From: Candidatus Bostrichicola ureolyticus
Lineage (GTDB): Bacteria; Bacteroidota; Bacteroidia; Flavobacteriales; Blattabacteriaceae
DNA length: 64,000 nt
Assembly: GCA_029851125.1 (NCBI GenBank)
Contig: CP100319.1
Location: 280,794-344,793 of the forward strand
Direction of reading: 5' to 3'
Part shown: piece after piece, positions 1 through 10,635 of the stretch
Layout: the number at the start of each line of letters is the position of its first letter
Position numbering within the stretch: position 1 is the stretch's first letter
Position numbers and translations under genes: made by a program
Notes under the pieces: model-generated
What the model was told of the DNA's origin: nothing
The model's database searches: none
Seen by the model: the letters and a program-made list of their open reading frames with translations, nothing else

Positions 1-75
1 GTATTTTTAAATTTTTATCCATTTTTTTATATTAATTATTATTAATTTAATAGTATTAATCGTAAAAAAAATTAT

Positions 76-846
76 ATGGTTTATTCTGTAGAAGAAATTG
101 AACTTATTAGAATAAGTGCGTTATTAACATCAAAAACACTTGGAATGTTAGCAAAGGAAATAAAACCTGGGATTAATACTTTATATTTGGATAAATTAGC
201 AAAAGAATTTATTTATGATAATGGTGGTATTTCAGCATTTTTAGGATTATATGATTTTCCTAATACTATTTGCATATCTATTAATGAACAAGTAGTACAT
301 GGAATTCCTAAAAAAAATGTTTATTTATATGAAGGAGATATTATATCTATAGATTGTGGTGTAAAAATGAATGGATATTGTGGAGATCAAGCATATACTT
401 TTGAAGTAGGTCAAATAAATTCAAAAAAAAAAAAATTACTCCAAATAACTAAAGAATCTTTATATTTAGGAATAAAAGAATGTAAAAAAGGACATAGTAT
501 AGGACATATTGGTTTTGCTATTCAAAATAATGTAGAAAAATATGGATATAGCATAGTTAGAGAATTTGTAGGACATGGTATAGGACGTAAAATACATGAA
601 AATCCTCAAATACCTAATTATGGTAAAAAAGGTAATGGTGATCTTTTAAAAGAAGGAATGGTATTAGCTATAGAACCAATGGTTAATATGGGTACTGATC
701 AAATACAATTTGATAAAGATGGTTGGACAATTTCTACTTTTGATAGACAACCTTCAGCTCATTTTGAGCATAATATAGCAATTATTAATGGTAAAGCTTC
801 TTTACTATCTACTTTTGAATATATTTATAAATCTTTAATTAAATAA
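76..846 (+). CDS. map: Methionine aminopeptidase, type I
   Basis: Removes the N-terminal methionine from nascent proteins in the cytoplasm, after deformylation by Def (encoded at 35019-35528). The 256-residue length is normal for a type I enzyme. The metal ligands of the pita-bread fold are visible: the two Asp in DCGVKMNGYCGDQ, His in EFVGHGIG, Glu in AIEPMV, and Glu in HFEHNIA. In many bacteria map sits between secY and infA. Here secY runs straight into infA and map instead heads the str genes, 6 bases before rpsL. Confidence in family and start is high. Confidence 0.96.
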   Translation: MVYSVEEIELIRISALLTSKTLGMLAKEIKPGINTLYLDKLAKEFIYDNGGISAFLGLYDFPNTICISINEQVVHGIPKKNVYLYEGDIISIDCGVKMNGYCGDQAYTFEVGQINSKKKKLLQITKESLYLGIKECKKGHSIGHIGFAIQNNVEKYGYSIVREFVGHGIGRKIHENPQIPNYGKKGNGDLLKEGMVLAIEPMVNMGTDQIQFDKDGWTISTFDRQPSAHFEHNIAIINGKASLLSTFEYIYKSLIK

Positions 847-852
847 ATAAAT

Positions 853-1242
853 ATGCCCACTATTCAACAATTAATAAGAAAAGGAAGAATTTCAATTAAA
901 AAAACTAGTAAATCAGCTATATTAAATTCTTGTCCTCAAAAAAGAGGTGTATGTACACGTGTATATACTACTACTCCTAAAAAACCTAATTCTGCTATGC
1001 GTAAAGTTTGTCGTGTACGTTTAACTAATGGAAAAGAAATAATTGCTTATATACGTGGTGAAGGTCATAATCTTCAAGAGCATTCAATTGTATGTGTAGC
1101 AGGAGGAAAAATAGCTAGAGATCTTTCAGGAGTACGTGCTCATGTAGAACGTGGATGTAGAGATGCTGCTGGAGTTGTTGGTCGTATGAAAAGTAGAAGT
1201 AAATATGGTACTAAAAAAAGTTCTAATGAAAATAAACAATAA
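853..1242 (+). CDS. rpsL: Ribosomal protein S12
   Basis: Decoding-centre protein of the 30S subunit, 129 residues. The PNSA loop ([12 protein letters not shown], residues 40-51) and GEGHNLQEH (69-77) are conserved, including the Lys that contacts h44. The second decoding loop is unusual: the usual GGRVKDLPGVRYH reads [14 protein letters not shown] (residues 84-97), which is one residue longer, with Arg at the Lys-88 equivalent, Ser for Pro, and Ala for Tyr. Replacement of that Lys by Arg is a classic streptomycin-resistance change in other bacteria. The stop overlaps the first base of rpsG by one base, indicating translational coupling. Confidence 0.97.
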   Translation: MPTIQQLIRKGRISIKKTSKSAILNSCPQKRGVCTRVYTTTPKKPNSAMRKVCRVRLTNGKEIIAYIRGEGHNLQEHSIVCVAGGKIARDLSGVRAHVERGCRDAAGVVGRMKSRSKYGTKKSSNENKQ

Positions 1243-1718
1243 TGAGAAAAGTTAAAGCTTTAAAAAAGTCTTATTTACCAGATCCCAAATATGGTGATAC
1301 ATTAGTCACTAGATTTGTTAATCATCTTATTAAAGATGGTAAAAAAATAAAAGCTTTTAATATATTTTATAATGCTATTAAAAAAATAGATGAGGATAAA
1401 AAAACAGAAGAAAAAACAGGTTTAGATATTTGGAAACAGGCATTAAAAAATGTTATGCCTCATGTAGAAGTTAGAAGCCGTCGCATTGGAGGAGTAAATA
1501 TTCAAATTCCTGTTACTATATCGTCACATATGAAAATAACTAAAGCCATAAAATTGATAATTAAATGTGCATCATTACGAAATGAAAAAAGTATGGCATT
1601 TAAATTAGCCTGTGAGATTTTAGATGCGTTTAATGAAGAAGGTATGGCTATAAAAAAAAGAGATAATATTCATAAAATTGTTGAAGCTAATAAGGCTTTT
1701 TCTCATTTTAGATTTTAG
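1242..1718 (+). CDS. rpsG: Ribosomal protein S7
   Basis: Primary binder of the 16S rRNA 3' major domain and organiser of the 30S head; 158 residues, the normal length. The conserved [20 protein letters not shown] core and the C-terminal [20 protein letters not shown] tail are present. It starts at the final A of the rpsL stop (TAATG overlap) and is followed 5 bases later by fusA, the classic str order. In many bacteria S7 represses its own operon; no such control site was recognised here. Confidence 0.97.
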   Translation: MRKVKALKKSYLPDPKYGDTLVTRFVNHLIKDGKKIKAFNIFYNAIKKIDEDKKTEEKTGLDIWKQALKNVMPHVEVRSRRIGGVNIQIPVTISSHMKITKAIKLIIKCASLRNEKSMAFKLACEILDAFNEEGMAIKKRDNIHKIVEANKAFSHFRF

Positions 1719-1723
1719 TATTT

Positions 1724-3820
1724 ATGGTCAAAAACAAATTGAAATATACAAGAAATATAGGTATTGCAGCACATATTGATGCTGGTAAAACAACTACAAC
1801 AGAACGTATTCTTTTTTATACTGGTAAAACTCATAAAATAGGTGAAGTGCATGAAGGAACTGCTACCATGGATTGGATGGCTCAAGAACAAGAAAGGGGC
1901 ATTACAATTACTTCTGCAGCAACACGTTGCGAATGGACGTATTATAATAATAAATATTATATCAATATAATTGATACACCTGGACATGTAGATTTTACAG
2001 TAGAAGTAGAACGTTCTATTCGTGTATTAGATGGTATGGTAGTTTTATTTAGTGCTGTAGATGGGGTAGAACCTCAGTCAGAAACTGTTTGGAGACAAGC
2101 TGATAAATATAATATTCCAAGAATAGGTTATGTTAATAAAATGGATCGTAGAGGGTCAGATTTTTTTAATGTTTGTGATCAAGTAAAAAATATTTTAGGT
2201 AGTAAATCAGTTATTATGCAAATACCTATTGGTAATGAAATAGATTTTAAAGGTATAATAGATTTAATTTCAAATAAAGCTATTATTTGGAATGATAATG
2301 ATAAAGGTGTAACATATAAAGAATGTGAAATACCTAATAGTATAAAAAATATTTCTATAAAATATAGAAATAAATTAATAGAAGATATTGTAGAATATGA
2401 TGATGTTTTAATAGAAAAATTTTTTAAAGATCCTTCTTCTATTTCAGAAGAAGAAATATATAAAACTTTACGTAAAGCTACAATAAATCTTAAAATAGTT
2501 CCTATGTTTTGTGGTTCTTCTTTTAGAAATAAAGGAGTCCAAATATTAATAGATGCAATATGTCAGTATTTGCCATCTCCTATTGATATAAAAAAAATTA
2601 TTGGTATAAATCCTATTACAAATAATAAAGAAGAACGTAGACCTGATGATAATGAACCATTTTCAGCATTAGCATTTAAAATTTCTACTGATCAATTTGT
2701 TGGCCGTTTAGCTTTTATAAGAGTTTATTCTGGTGTATTAAATGCTGGTTCTTATGTATATAATACGCGTACAAAAAATAAAGAACGTATTTCACGTATA
2801 TATCAAATGCATACTAATAAACAAATTCCTATAGAAAAAGTTGGAGCAGGTGATATTGGAGCTATAGTAGGTTTTAAAGATATTAAAACAGGAGATACTA
2901 TTTGTTATGAGAAATATCCAATAATATTAGAAAATATATCGTTTCCTGAACCAGTAATAGGATTAGCTATTGAACCTAAATATAAAAAAGATCTTGATAA
3001 AATGAGTTTGGCAATTTCAAAATTTCTTGAAGAAGATCCTACTATTCAAGTACGTATTGATAGATCAACCAGACAAACTATTATTTCAGGTATGGGAGAA
3101 TTACATTTAGAAATTATTATAGATCGTATGAAAAGAGAATTTGGAGTAGAAGTCAATCACGGAGAACCTCAAGTTGAATATAAAGAAGCATTAAAAACTA
3201 CAATTAAACATAGAGAAATTTATAAAAAACAAACTGGAGGTAGGGGAAAATTTGCAGATATAATATTTATATTAAGTCCTTCTGAAAAAAATAAAAATGG
3301 TTTAGAATTTATAAATAAAGTGAAAGGTGGTAATATTCCAAAAGAATTTATTCCTTCTATTGAAAAAGGTTTTAGGGCAGCAATGAAAAGTGGACCTTTA
3401 GCTGGTTATGAAATTGATGCAATGAAATTAACTTTAATAGATGGTTCTTATCATCCAGTAGATTCTGATCAATTATCTTTTGAATTAGCAGCAAAATCTG
3501 GATTTAGAGAATCATCAAAAAAGGCAAAATTTGTTTTATTAGAACCTATAATGAAATTAGAAATAGTAACTCCTGAAGAAAATATGGGAGATATTGTAGG
3601 AGATTTGAATCGTAGGAGAGGTACTGTAAAACACATAGATAGCCGTAATAATACAAAAATTATTAAGACTATTGTTCCTTTATCAGAAATGTTTGGATAT
3701 GTCACTACTTTACGTACGTTATCTTCTGGTAGAGCAATTTCAACAATGGAATTTTCTCATTATGAAGTTGTTCCCTCTAATATAGCAGAAGAAATTATTT
3801 CAAAAACAAAAGATATATAA
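1724..3820 (+). CDS. fusA: Elongation factor G
   Basis: GTPase that drives translocation and, with RRF, ribosome recycling. The length of 698 residues is complete. G-domain motifs are visible: [12 protein letters not shown] (P-loop), [10 protein letters not shown] (switch I), DTPGHVDF (G3), NKMDR (G4). Domain IV and the C-terminal [14 protein letters not shown] region are intact. No tuf follows; fusA runs directly into rpsJ with a 3-base gap, the arrangement usual for Bacteroidota. The protein looks fully functional and shows no trimming. Confidence 0.98.
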   Translation: MVKNKLKYTRNIGIAAHIDAGKTTTTERILFYTGKTHKIGEVHEGTATMDWMAQEQERGITITSAATRCEWTYYNNKYYINIIDTPGHVDFTVEVERSIRVLDGMVVLFSAVDGVEPQSETVWRQADKYNIPRIGYVNKMDRRGSDFFNVCDQVKNILGSKSVIMQIPIGNEIDFKGIIDLISNKAIIWNDNDKGVTYKECEIPNSIKNISIKYRNKLIEDIVEYDDVLIEKFFKDPSSISEEEIYKTLRKATINLKIVPMFCGSSFRNKGVQILIDAICQYLPSPIDIKKIIGINPITNNKEERRPDDNEPFSALAFKISTDQFVGRLAFIRVYSGVLNAGSYVYNTRTKNKERISRIYQMHTNKQIPIEKVGAGDIGAIVGFKDIKTGDTICYEKYPIILENISFPEPVIGLAIEPKYKKDLDKMSLAISKFLEEDPTIQVRIDRSTRQTIISGMGELHLEIIIDRMKREFGVEVNHGEPQVEYKEALKTTIKHREIYKKQTGGRGKFADIIFILSPSEKNKNGLEFINKVKGGNIPKEFIPSIEKGFRAAMKSGPLAGYEIDAMKLTLIDGSYHPVDSDQLSFELAAKSGFRESSKKAKFVLLEPIMKLEIVTPEENMGDIVGDLNRRRGTVKHIDSRNNTKIIKTIVPLSEMFGYVTTLRTLSSGRAISTMEFSHYEVVPSNIAEEIISKTKDI

Positions 3821-3823
3821 AAT

Positions 3824-4129
3824 ATGAGTCAAAATATTAGAATAAAATTACAATCATATGATCATTTTTTATTAGATAATTCTATGGATAAAATTATTAA
3901 ATCGGTAATTCCTACAGGTGTTATAATTAAAGGTCCTATTCCTTTACCTACTGTTAAAAAAATTTATACTGTATTACGTTCACCACATGTTAATAAAAAG
4001 TCTCGTGAACAATATGTTTTACCTAAACATAAGAGATTTTTAGAAATTTGTAATGCACGTTCTACTACTATAGATGCTTTGATGAAGTTAGAATTAGCTA
4101 GTGGAGTTGAAGTTAAAATTAAAGTTTAA
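3824..4129 (+). CDS. rpsJ: Ribosomal protein S10
   Basis: 30S head protein and, with NusB, part of the antitermination complex; 101 residues, normal length. Recognisable by [14 protein letters not shown] at the start and by the [13 protein letters not shown] loop and KRFLEI segment. It opens the S10 cluster directly after fusA, so str and S10 genes form one uninterrupted array with no promoter-sized gap. Confidence 0.96.
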   Translation: MSQNIRIKLQSYDHFLLDNSMDKIIKSVIPTGVIIKGPIPLPTVKKIYTVLRSPHVNKKSREQYVLPKHKRFLEICNARSTTIDALMKLELASGVEVKIKV

Positions 4130-4131
4130 TT

Positions 4132-4749
4132 ATGCAAGGAATAATAGGTAAGTATATAGGTATGATTAACTTATATCAAAATGGAATAAGTATTCCATGT
4201 AGTATTATAAAAGCTGGACCATGTACAGTAACTCAAATTAAAACTATAGATAAAGATGGTTATTGCGCTATACAATTGGGTTTTGAGTATAAAAAAAAGA
4301 TAAATAAACCTTTAAAAGGACATTTTAAAAATATATTACCTAATAAAAAAATTGTAGAATTTAAAGGAGATTTTCCTAATCTTAAATTAGGAGATAATAT
4401 TAAAGTTAATATTTTTAATGAAAATGAATTAATTAATATTACAGGTATTTCTAAAGGCAAAGGATTTCAAGGGGTAATAAAACGTCATAGATTTTCAGGT
4501 GTTGGTGAAAGTACTCATGGTCAACATAATCGTTTAAGAGCTCCAGGATCTATTGGAGCTGGATCTGATCCTTCTCGTGTATTTAAAGGGACTTTAATGG
4601 CAGGTAGAACAGGTAATAATAGAATTACTATTAAAAATATTAATTTAATTAAAATAGATATAGAAAAAGATTTATTAATTGTTAAAGGATCCGTACCAGG
4701 ATATAAAAATTCGTATTTAATAATAAATAAAATTAATAAATGGAAGTAA
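4132..4749 (+). CDS. rplC: Ribosomal protein L3
   Basis: Early 50S assembly protein whose loop approaches the peptidyl-transferase centre; 205 residues. The signature [16 protein letters not shown] and [15 protein letters not shown] with MAGRTGN are present. It is 2 bases from rpsJ and its 3' end overlaps rplD by 10 bases in a different frame, typical of compaction here. Confidence 0.96.
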   Translation: MQGIIGKYIGMINLYQNGISIPCSIIKAGPCTVTQIKTIDKDGYCAIQLGFEYKKKINKPLKGHFKNILPNKKIVEFKGDFPNLKLGDNIKVNIFNENELINITGISKGKGFQGVIKRHRFSGVGESTHGQHNRLRAPGSIGAGSDPSRVFKGTLMAGRTGNNRITIKNINLIKIDIEKDLLIVKGSVPGYKNSYLIINKINKWK

Positions 4750-5369
4750 CAGTATTTAATATAAATGGTGAAAAAACTGGATCTTTAAAATTAGATTCTT
4801 TTAATATTAATCCTAATAATCATTCTGTATATCTTGAAATTAAAAGATATTTAGCATCAAAACGTCAAGGAACTCATAAAACCAAAGAAAGAAGTGAATT
4901 ATCAGGAAGTAGACGTAAACTACATCGTCAAAAAGGAACTGGTAGTTCAAGAAAAGGTGATATTAAGAATCCTTTATTTAAAGGTGGAGCAAGAGTTTTT
5001 GGACCTACTCCTAGAAAGTATAATTTTAAGTTAAATAAATCTTTAAAAAGATTAGCTAAACGTTCTATTATAAGTCAAAAATTGAAAGATAATTCAATAT
5101 TAATTTTAGAAGATTTTTATTTAGAAATTCCTAAAACTAGGATTTTTTTAGAAAAATTAAAATTTTTTAATTATATATCAATAAATAAAAAAAATATTCT
5201 AATGGTTTTAGAAACGTATAATAAAAATTTATATTTAGCATCTCGTAATTTACCTAAATTCAAACTTATATCAGTTAATGAATTAAATAGTTATGATCTT
5301 TTAAAAGCTTCATATATTATTTTTTTTAAAAGTTCAATAGAAAAAATTTCTAATTATTTGAATAAATGA
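4740..5369 (+). CDS. rplD: Ribosomal protein L4
   Basis: 50S exit-tunnel protein; 209 residues. The tunnel loop region is recognisable as [18 protein letters not shown] followed by [13 protein letters not shown]. In enteric bacteria L4 also represses the S10 operon; no leader structure for that was seen. The gene ends with TGA inside the ATGA that starts rplW, a one-frame-shifted overlap, and is one of the clear UGA stop users in this window. Confidence 0.95.
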   Translation: MEVTVFNINGEKTGSLKLDSFNINPNNHSVYLEIKRYLASKRQGTHKTKERSELSGSRRKLHRQKGTGSSRKGDIKNPLFKGGARVFGPTPRKYNFKLNKSLKRLAKRSIISQKLKDNSILILEDFYLEIPKTRIFLEKLKFFNYISINKKNILMVLETYNKNLYLASRNLPKFKLISVNELNSYDLLKASYIIFFKSSIEKISNYLNK

Positions 5370-5647
5370 CAATTTTAATTAAACCTTTAAATAAAGTTGA
5401 AAAATATAATAGATATAATAAATCTTACGTTTTTTTAGTTAAAAATAGAGCCAATAAAATTCAAATAAAGAATGAAATAGAAAAATTTTATAATGTTATA
5501 GTAAAAAATGTTAATACAATAATATTTTATATTAAACCAAAATCTAAATATACTAAAAAAGGATTTATTATAAATAAGTCAAAAACATTAAAAAAAGCTA
5601 TAATAACTCTTGAAAAAGGTGCTTTTATAAATTATATAAATAAATAA
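5366..5647 (+). CDS. rplW: Ribosomal protein L23
   Basis: Exit-site protein that docks trigger factor and SRP; 93 residues. Identified from its position between L4 and L2 and from the segment TFLVKNRANK-like NRANKIQIKNEIEKFYNV, the L23 core, with the KKGFIINKSKTLKKAIITL C-terminus. It is Lys, Ile and Asn rich, reflecting A+T pressure. Its ATG overlaps the rplD stop. Confidence 0.93.
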   Translation: MTILIKPLNKVEKYNRYNKSYVFLVKNRANKIQIKNEIEKFYNVIVKNVNTIIFYIKPKSKYTKKGFIINKSKTLKKAIITLEKGAFINYINK

Positions 5648-5650
5648 TAA

Positions 5651-6478
5651 ATGTCAATTAAAAAATTAAAACCAATAACGTCAGGTCAAAGATTTAGAGT
5701 AGTAAATAATTATGATGATATTTCTAAAAAAAAAAATTTAAGTAATGTTAAATATTTAAGTATAGGAAAAAATAAATCAGGTGGAAGAAATAATTATGGC
5801 AAAATTACTATGCGTTATATTGGAGGAGGGCATAAAAAAAAATATAGAATTATTGATTTTAAAAGAAATAAATTCAATATACCAGCTATTGTAAAAACTA
5901 TTGAATATGATCCTAATAGATCATCTTTTATCTCTTTGTTATTTTATGCTGATGGTGAAAAACGATATATTATATCTCCCAATGGAATTAAAATTGGTCA
6001 AAAAATTTTTTCAGGTAAAAACATTTCACCAGACATTGGAAATGCTTTATATTTAAATGATATTCCTTTAGGAACTATTATTTCATGTATAGAAATAAAA
6101 CCTGGTAAAGGAGCAACACTAGCTCGTAGTGCTGGTTCTTATGCACAATTGATGGCTAAAGATGGTAAATATGTAATAGTTAAATTACCTTCAGGTAAGA
6201 ATCAAATGATTTTGAATAACTGTATTGCTACTATAGGGTCTGTATCTAACGTTGATCATCAATTAGAAATATTAGGCAAAGCTGGAAGAAATAGATGGTT
6301 AGGAAGAAGACCACGCACTAGAGGTGTAGCAATGAATCCAATAGATCATCCTATGGGAGGTGGAGAGGGAAAATCTTCTGGAGGTCATCCAAGAAATAGA
6401 AAAGGTATACCTTCAAAAGGATTTAAAACACGTTCTAAAAAAACATCATCTAAATATATAATAGATAATAAAAAATAA
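5651..6478 (+). CDS. rplB: Ribosomal protein L2
   Basis: Essential for subunit association and the peptidyl-transferase centre; 275 residues, full length. [12 protein letters not shown] at the start, the [17 protein letters not shown] centre and the [15 protein letters not shown] motif that carries the conserved His are all intact. It lies 3 bases after rplW and 1 base before rpsS, so the order L23-L2-S19 is canonical. Confidence 0.98.
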   Translation: MSIKKLKPITSGQRFRVVNNYDDISKKKNLSNVKYLSIGKNKSGGRNNYGKITMRYIGGGHKKKYRIIDFKRNKFNIPAIVKTIEYDPNRSSFISLLFYADGEKRYIISPNGIKIGQKIFSGKNISPDIGNALYLNDIPLGTIISCIEIKPGKGATLARSAGSYAQLMAKDGKYVIVKLPSGKNQMILNNCIATIGSVSNVDHQLEILGKAGRNRWLGRRPRTRGVAMNPIDHPMGGGEGKSSGGHPRNRKGIPSKGFKTRSKKTSSKYIIDNKK

Positions 6479-6479
6479 T

Positions 6480-6761
6480 ATGGCACGTTCATTAAAAAAA
6501 GGTCCATATGTATCGTATACATTATTAAAAAAGGTTATTAATAATAAAAAATTAAATAAAAAAATAGTTATAAAAACGTGGTCAAGATCATCAATGATAA
6601 TTCCTGAATTTGTAGGTCAAACTTTTGCTGTTCATAATGGAAAACATCATATTCCAGTATATATAACTGAAAATATGGTGGGCCACAAATTAGGAGAATT
6701 TGTTTATACTAGGATATTTAGGGGACACGCAGGTTCTAAAAATAAAAAAATAACAAAATAA
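6480..6761 (+). CDS. rpsS: Ribosomal protein S19
   Basis: 30S head protein that pairs with S13 and contacts the A-site region; 93 residues. [10 protein letters not shown] at the N-terminus, [16 protein letters not shown] and [18 protein letters not shown] are the family hallmarks. It sits 1 base after rplB and is normal in length. Confidence 0.97.
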   Translation: MARSLKKGPYVSYTLLKKVINNKKLNKKIVIKTWSRSSMIIPEFVGQTFAVHNGKHHIPVYITENMVGHKLGEFVYTRIFRGHAGSKNKKITK

Positions 6762-6767
6762 TGTAGT

Positions 6768-7148
6768 ATGGGTGCAAGAAAAAAGAGAATAGCTATAAAT
6801 AATATTAAATATAGAAAACCAATAGTATTTGCTTTATTACGAAATGTTCCAATATCTCCCCGGAAAATGAGATTAATGGCGAATAATATTCGTAATTTAA
6901 GTGTCAATAATGCTTTAAATATTTTAAAATATAGCAAACAAAAATCATCAATTTTTTTAAAAAAACTTTTATTATCAGCATTATCAAATTGGAAAATAAA
7001 AAATAAAAATATTGAAAAACCTTTATATATAAAAGAAATTATTGTCAATAAAGCTCGTACTTTAAAAAGATTACGAATAGCTTCTAAAGGTAGAGCTAAT
7101 CAAATAAAAAAGAAATATAATAATGTTAAAATTATAATTAATTATTAA
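6768..7148 (+). CDS. rplV: Ribosomal protein L22
   Basis: 50S protein whose beta-hairpin lines the exit tunnel; 126 residues. [18 protein letters not shown] is the conserved start and the hairpin/tail appears as [23 protein letters not shown]. The initiating ATG follows a 6-base gap after S19. Sequence is diverged by A+T drift but clearly the family member by both motif and position. Confidence 0.95.
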   Translation: MGARKKRIAINNIKYRKPIVFALLRNVPISPRKMRLMANNIRNLSVNNALNILKYSKQKSSIFLKKLLLSALSNWKIKNKNIEKPLYIKEIIVNKARTLKRLRIASKGRANQIKKKYNNVKIIINY

Positions 7149-7149
7149 A

Positions 7150-7809
7150 ATGGGACAAAAAACAAATCCAATTGCTAATAGATTAGGTATTATTCTATCA
7201 TGGCAATCTAGTTGGTGTGGGGATTTTTTAGAAAGAATTACTGAAGATTTTAAAATAAGACATTATATAGAAAAACGTTTACCAAAATATATTGTCTCTC
7301 GTATATTCATAGAACGTACTTTAAAATTTATTACTATTACTATATATACTTCTCGTCCAGCTATTATTATTGGTAAAGGTGGTCATGAGATAGATAAATT
7401 AAAAAATGAATTAAGTAAAATTACTACCAAAGAAATGCAAATAAATGTTAATGATATTAAACGTCCTGAACTTGATGCATCTTTAGTAGCTAAAAATTTA
7501 GCTCGTTATATTGAAAATAGATTTTCTTATAAAAGAATTATTAAACAAGCTATTATATCTGCTATGCGTCTTAGTGCAGAAGGTATAAAAATACAAGTGT
7601 CAGGTAGATTAAATGGAGTAGAAATGGCGCGTAAAGAATCTTATAAAGAAGGTAGCATTTCTTTATCTACTTTTCGTGTAAATATAGATTATGCTATGGT
7701 GGAAGCACATACTATTTATGGAAGAATAGGCATTAAAGTATGGATAAATAAAGGAGAAATTTATAATAAAAAAGAATTTTTAATAGTAGGTGGAGGTGGA
7801 AAAAGATAA
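7150..7809 (+). CDS. rpsC: Ribosomal protein S3
   Basis: mRNA-entry-channel protein with a KH domain; 219 residues. [13 protein letters not shown] opens the protein, [15 protein letters not shown] is the KH-type GXXG loop, and [19 protein letters not shown] is the C-terminal S3 domain. It starts 1 base after rplV. Fully intact. Confidence 0.97.
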   Translation: MGQKTNPIANRLGIILSWQSSWCGDFLERITEDFKIRHYIEKRLPKYIVSRIFIERTLKFITITIYTSRPAIIIGKGGHEIDKLKNELSKITTKEMQINVNDIKRPELDASLVAKNLARYIENRFSYKRIIKQAIISAMRLSAEGIKIQVSGRLNGVEMARKESYKEGSISLSTFRVNIDYAMVEAHTIYGRIGIKVWINKGEIYNKKEFLIVGGGGKR

Positions 7810-7814
7810 TAAAT

Positions 7815-8249
7815 ATGTTACAACCTAAACGAACAAAATATAATAAACAACAAAAAAAACCTGTAAAAGGTAATTCTACAAAAGGAACTAGGCTTTCATA
7901 TGGTGACTATGGTATTAAAACTCTAAAATCATCATGGATTACTGCTAGTCAAATAGAGGCTGCACGTATAGCAGCTACTCGTTATATGAAACGAGAAGGA
8001 AAATTATGGATTAATATATTTCCTGATAAACCTATTACAAAAAAACCCCAAGAAGTACGTATGGGAAAAGGAAAAGGGAATGTAGATCATTGGGTAGCAA
8101 ATACTAAACGTGGACGTATTTTGTTTGAAATTAGTGGTGTTAGTATAACTATTGCTAAGGAAGCTTTAAGATTAGCATCACATAAATTACCTGTGAAAAC
8201 TAAATTTGTTATTGCAAATGATTTAAATATTAAAAACAATGAAAATTAA
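7815..8249 (+). CDS. rplP: Ribosomal protein L16
   Basis: 50S protein near the A-site tRNA elbow; 144 residues. [40 protein letters not shown] and [16 protein letters not shown] are diagnostic. Its end overlaps the start of rpmC by 11 bases in another frame. Confidence 0.97.
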   Translation: MLQPKRTKYNKQQKKPVKGNSTKGTRLSYGDYGIKTLKSSWITASQIEAARIAATRYMKREGKLWINIFPDKPITKKPQEVRMGKGKGNVDHWVANTKRGRILFEISGVSITIAKEALRLASHKLPVKTKFVIANDLNIKNNEN

Positions 8250-8421
8250 TGAATTAAAAAAATTATCTATTGAAGAACTTAAGTCATTATTAAAAATGAA
8301 ACAAGATAATTATCAAAAATTAAAATTTGATAATACAATATCAACTATAAAAAATCCTCTTTTAATTAAGAATCTTAGAAAAGATATAGCTCGTATTAAT
8401 ACAATTATAAATAATTTATAA
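8239..8421 (+). CDS. rpmC: Ribosomal protein L29
   Basis: Small coiled helical hairpin protein beside the exit tunnel; 60 residues. [18 protein letters not shown] and the C-terminal [21 protein letters not shown] fit L29 well, as does the position between L16 and S17. It starts inside the 3' end of rplP. A 37-base AT-rich gap follows, one of the longer gaps in the ribosomal array, with no recognisable signal. Confidence 0.93.
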   Translation: MKINELKKLSIEELKSLLKMKQDNYQKLKFDNTISTIKNPLLIKNLRKDIARINTIINNL

Positions 8422-8458
8422 ATAATATTATATTTCTATTTCAATAATAAGAATATAT

Positions 8459-8701
8459 ATGACTAGAAATTCTAGAAAAGAAAGGACAGGATTAGTAATA
8501 AGTACTAAAATGAATAAAACTATAGTAGTTTTGGAAACTAAACGTGTCAATCATCCACGTTATGGAAAAAGTATAGTAAAGTCTAAAAAATATATGGTAC
8601 ATGATGAAAAAAATGTTTCTAATAAAGGAGATAATGTAATTATTATGGAAACTCGTCCATTAAGTAAAAAAAAACGTTGGAGATTAATAAAAAAAATTTG
8701 A
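8459..8701 (+). CDS. rpsQ: Ribosomal protein S17
   Basis: 16S rRNA-binding OB-fold protein; 80 residues. [19 protein letters not shown] and the [19 protein letters not shown] segment are characteristic. The stop is TGA (8699-8701), 2 bases before the rplN start, so UGA termination by RF2 is required for a core ribosomal gene. Confidence 0.96.
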   Translation: MTRNSRKERTGLVISTKMNKTIVVLETKRVNHPRYGKSIVKSKKYMVHDEKNVSNKGDNVIIMETRPLSKKKRWRLIKKI

Positions 8702-8703
8702 AT

Positions 8704-9066
8704 ATGTTACAACAAGAATCAATACTTAAAGTAGCTGATAATACTGGTGCAAAAGAAGTTTTGCTTATACGTGTATTAGGAGGAAAAAGATATGGATATG
8801 TAGGAGATTCTATTATAGTTTCTGTAAAAGAAGCTATTCCTGGAGGAAGTATTAAAGAAGGACAAATATCTAGAGCAGTTATTATTAGAACAAAATATAA
8901 AACACGTCGTAAAGATGGATCATATATCTCATTTGACGATAATGCGTGTGTATTACTTTCTTCTTCGAAAGAAATATTAGGAACTAGGGTATTTGGTCCA
9001 GTAGCAAGAGAATTAAGAGATAAAGAATATATGAAAGTTATTTCATTGGCTATTGAAGTTTTATAA
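8704..9066 (+). CDS. rplN: Ribosomal protein L14
   Basis: 50S intersubunit-face protein, about 120 residues. The start is set at ATG 8704 because L14 proteins begin MLQQES; an upstream in-frame ATG at 8677 lies inside rpsQ and would add nine residues with no family counterpart. [12 protein letters not shown], the [19 protein letters not shown] core and the [14 protein letters not shown]-terminus are conserved. Confidence 0.96.
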   Translation: MLQQESILKVADNTGAKEVLLIRVLGGKRYGYVGDSIIVSVKEAIPGGSIKEGQISRAVIIRTKYKTRRKDGSYISFDDNACVLLSSSKEILGTRVFGPVARELRDKEYMKVISLAIEVL

Positions 9067-9076
9067 AAAAAATAAT

Positions 9077-9388
9077 ATGTTAAAAATTAAAGTGGGAGAT
9101 AAAGTTATTATTTTATCGGGAAATTATAAGAACCGTAAAGGTATTATTATGAAAATTTTGAAAAAAAAAAATAAAGTAATTGTTAGTGGTATAAATTTAA
9201 TAAAAAAACATATAAAAAAAGATGGAATTCTAAAGATAGAGGCACCAATTCATATTTCTAATATATCTCTTATTGATCATGATAGTGGAAATCCTATACG
9301 TATAGGATGTATAGGATTTAAAATAAATAATGATAAAAAAATTCGCATAATTAAAAAAACTGGAAAAATATATGAAAATATTAATTAA
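9077..9388 (+). CDS. rplX: Ribosomal protein L24
   Basis: One of the first 50S assembly proteins, 103 residues. The start is taken at ATG 9077, giving [22 protein letters not shown], the KOW motif found at the L24 N-terminus. A start at 9053 is also open but lies within rpl[14 protein letters not shown] and ISNISLID are the remaining family landmarks. Confidence 0.95.
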   Translation: MLKIKVGDKVIILSGNYKNRKGIIMKILKKKNKVIVSGINLIKKHIKKDGILKIEAPIHISNISLIDHDSGNPIRIGCIGFKINNDKKIRIIKKTGKIYENIN

Positions 9389-9390
9389 AA

Positions 9391-9942
9391 ATGTTTTATT
9401 CACCTAGACCTCAACTTTTATATAAAAAAAAAATAATTCCTATTCTTATTAAAGAATTTGGGTATAAATCAATTATGGAGGTACCTAAAATAAAAAAAAT
9501 AGTTATTAGTAAAGGAATTGGTTATGCTCTTAATGATAAAAAAATTATTAATAATGCAATAGAAGAAATTTCTATTATTACGGGACAAAAAGCTATACCG
9601 TGTTTTTCAAAACGTGATGAAGCAGGATTTAAATTACGTAAAGGAATGTTGGTAGGATGTAAAGTAACTTTACGTAGACAAAAAATGTATGAATTTATAG
9701 ATAGATTAATTACTATAGCTTTACCTAGAGTAAGAGATTTTAACGGAATTAAAAATAATAGTTTTGATGGAAAAGGTAATTATAATTTGGGAATTATTGA
9801 ACAAATCATATTTCCTGAAATAAATATTGATAAAACAAAAAAAATTTTAGGTATGAATATTGCATTTGTAACATCTGCTAAAACAGATAAAGAAGCTCTA
9901 TCTTTATTAAAATATTTTGGAATACCTTTTAAAAAAAATTAA
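9391..9942 (+). CDS. rplE: Ribosomal protein L5
   Basis: 5S rRNA-binding protein that contacts P-site tRNA; 183 residues. The conserved core [31 protein letters not shown] and [10 protein letters not shown] are plain, followed by [16 protein letters not shown]. It lies 2 bases after rplX and 3 bases before rpsN. Confidence 0.97.
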   Translation: MFYSPRPQLLYKKKIIPILIKEFGYKSIMEVPKIKKIVISKGIGYALNDKKIINNAIEEISIITGQKAIPCFSKRDEAGFKLRKGMLVGCKVTLRRQKMYEFIDRLITIALPRVRDFNGIKNNSFDGKGNYNLGIIEQIIFPEINIDKTKKILGMNIAFVTSAKTDKEALSLLKYFGIPFKKN

Positions 9943-9945
9943 AAA

Positions 9946-10215
9946 ATGGCTAAAGAATCAGTAAAAGCTAGACAAATAAAACGTGAAAAAATAGTTTTAA
10001 AATATAAAAAAAAACGTTTCCTTTTAAAAAAGGCTAAAGATTATGATTCATTGCAAAAATTACCAAAAAATGCATCTCCTGTAAGATTATGTAATAGATG
10101 TAATATTACAGGCAGGAAAAGAGGTTATATACGTGATTTTGGAATATCTAGGATAGAATTTAGACGTATTGCTTCTGAAGGTTTAATACCAGGAATAAGA
10201 AAAGCAAGTTGGTAA
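9946..10215 (+). CDS. rpsN: Ribosomal protein S14, zinc-free form
   Basis: 30S head protein, 89 residues. The length and the single CNRC pair followed by [15 protein letters not shown] without a second CXXC pair point to the long zinc-independent form rather than the 61-residue four-cysteine type. [15 protein letters not shown] at the start and GIRKASW at the end are standard. Confidence 0.96.
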   Translation: MAKESVKARQIKREKIVLKYKKKRFLLKKAKDYDSLQKLPKNASPVRLCNRCNITGRKRGYIRDFGISRIEFRRIASEGLIPGIRKASW

Positions 10216-10233
10216 ACTTAAATTAAAAAAAAA

Positions 10234-10623
10234 ATGAATATAGATACTATAGCTGATTATTTAACACGTATCCGTAATGCTTTACATGCATGTAATAGGA
10301 TAGTAAAAATTCCATATTCTAATTTAAAAAATGAAATTACTAAGATTCTTTTAGATCAAGGATATATTTTAAATTACAAAGTAATAAATGATAATAAAAA
10401 ATATATTAAAATTGCATTAAAATACCATAAAAATTATCCAGTTATAAAATTTATGAAACGTATTAGCAAACCTGGATTAAGAAAATATTGTAGTTCAAAA
10501 AAAATTCCTCGTGTATTAAATGGTTTAGGAATAGCAATTATTTCAACATCTAAAGGGATAATGATTTGTAAAAAAGCTAAAGAAAAAAATATAGGAGGAG
10601 AAATATTATGTTATATTTATTAA
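10234..10623 (+). CDS. rpsH: Ribosomal protein S8
   Basis: Central-domain 16S rRNA binder; 129 residues. [16 protein letters not shown] at the start and the C-terminal [33 protein letters not shown] are diagnostic. In enteric bacteria S8 represses the spc operon; the 18-base gap before it shows no obvious mimic of its 16S site. Confidence 0.97.
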   Translation: MNIDTIADYLTRIRNALHACNRIVKIPYSNLKNEITKILLDQGYILNYKVINDNKKYIKIALKYHKNYPVIKFMKRISKPGLRKYCSSKKIPRVLNGLGIAIISTSKGIMICKKAKEKNIGGEILCYIY

Positions 10624-10635
10624 ATATTAAAAATA

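Noticed and set aside
1715..1987. Minus-strand frame opposite the start of fusA (90 residues, Cys rich)
   Set aside because: Lies entirely opposite the conserved EF-G G domain; Cys and Ile content is what antisense reading of those codons gives.
8699..8701. UGA recoding as Trp, as in some tiny symbionts
   Set aside because: UGA occurs at conserved gene ends (rpsQ, rplD, rplO, glpF, truA) and Trp is encoded by TGG throughout; RF2 is present.
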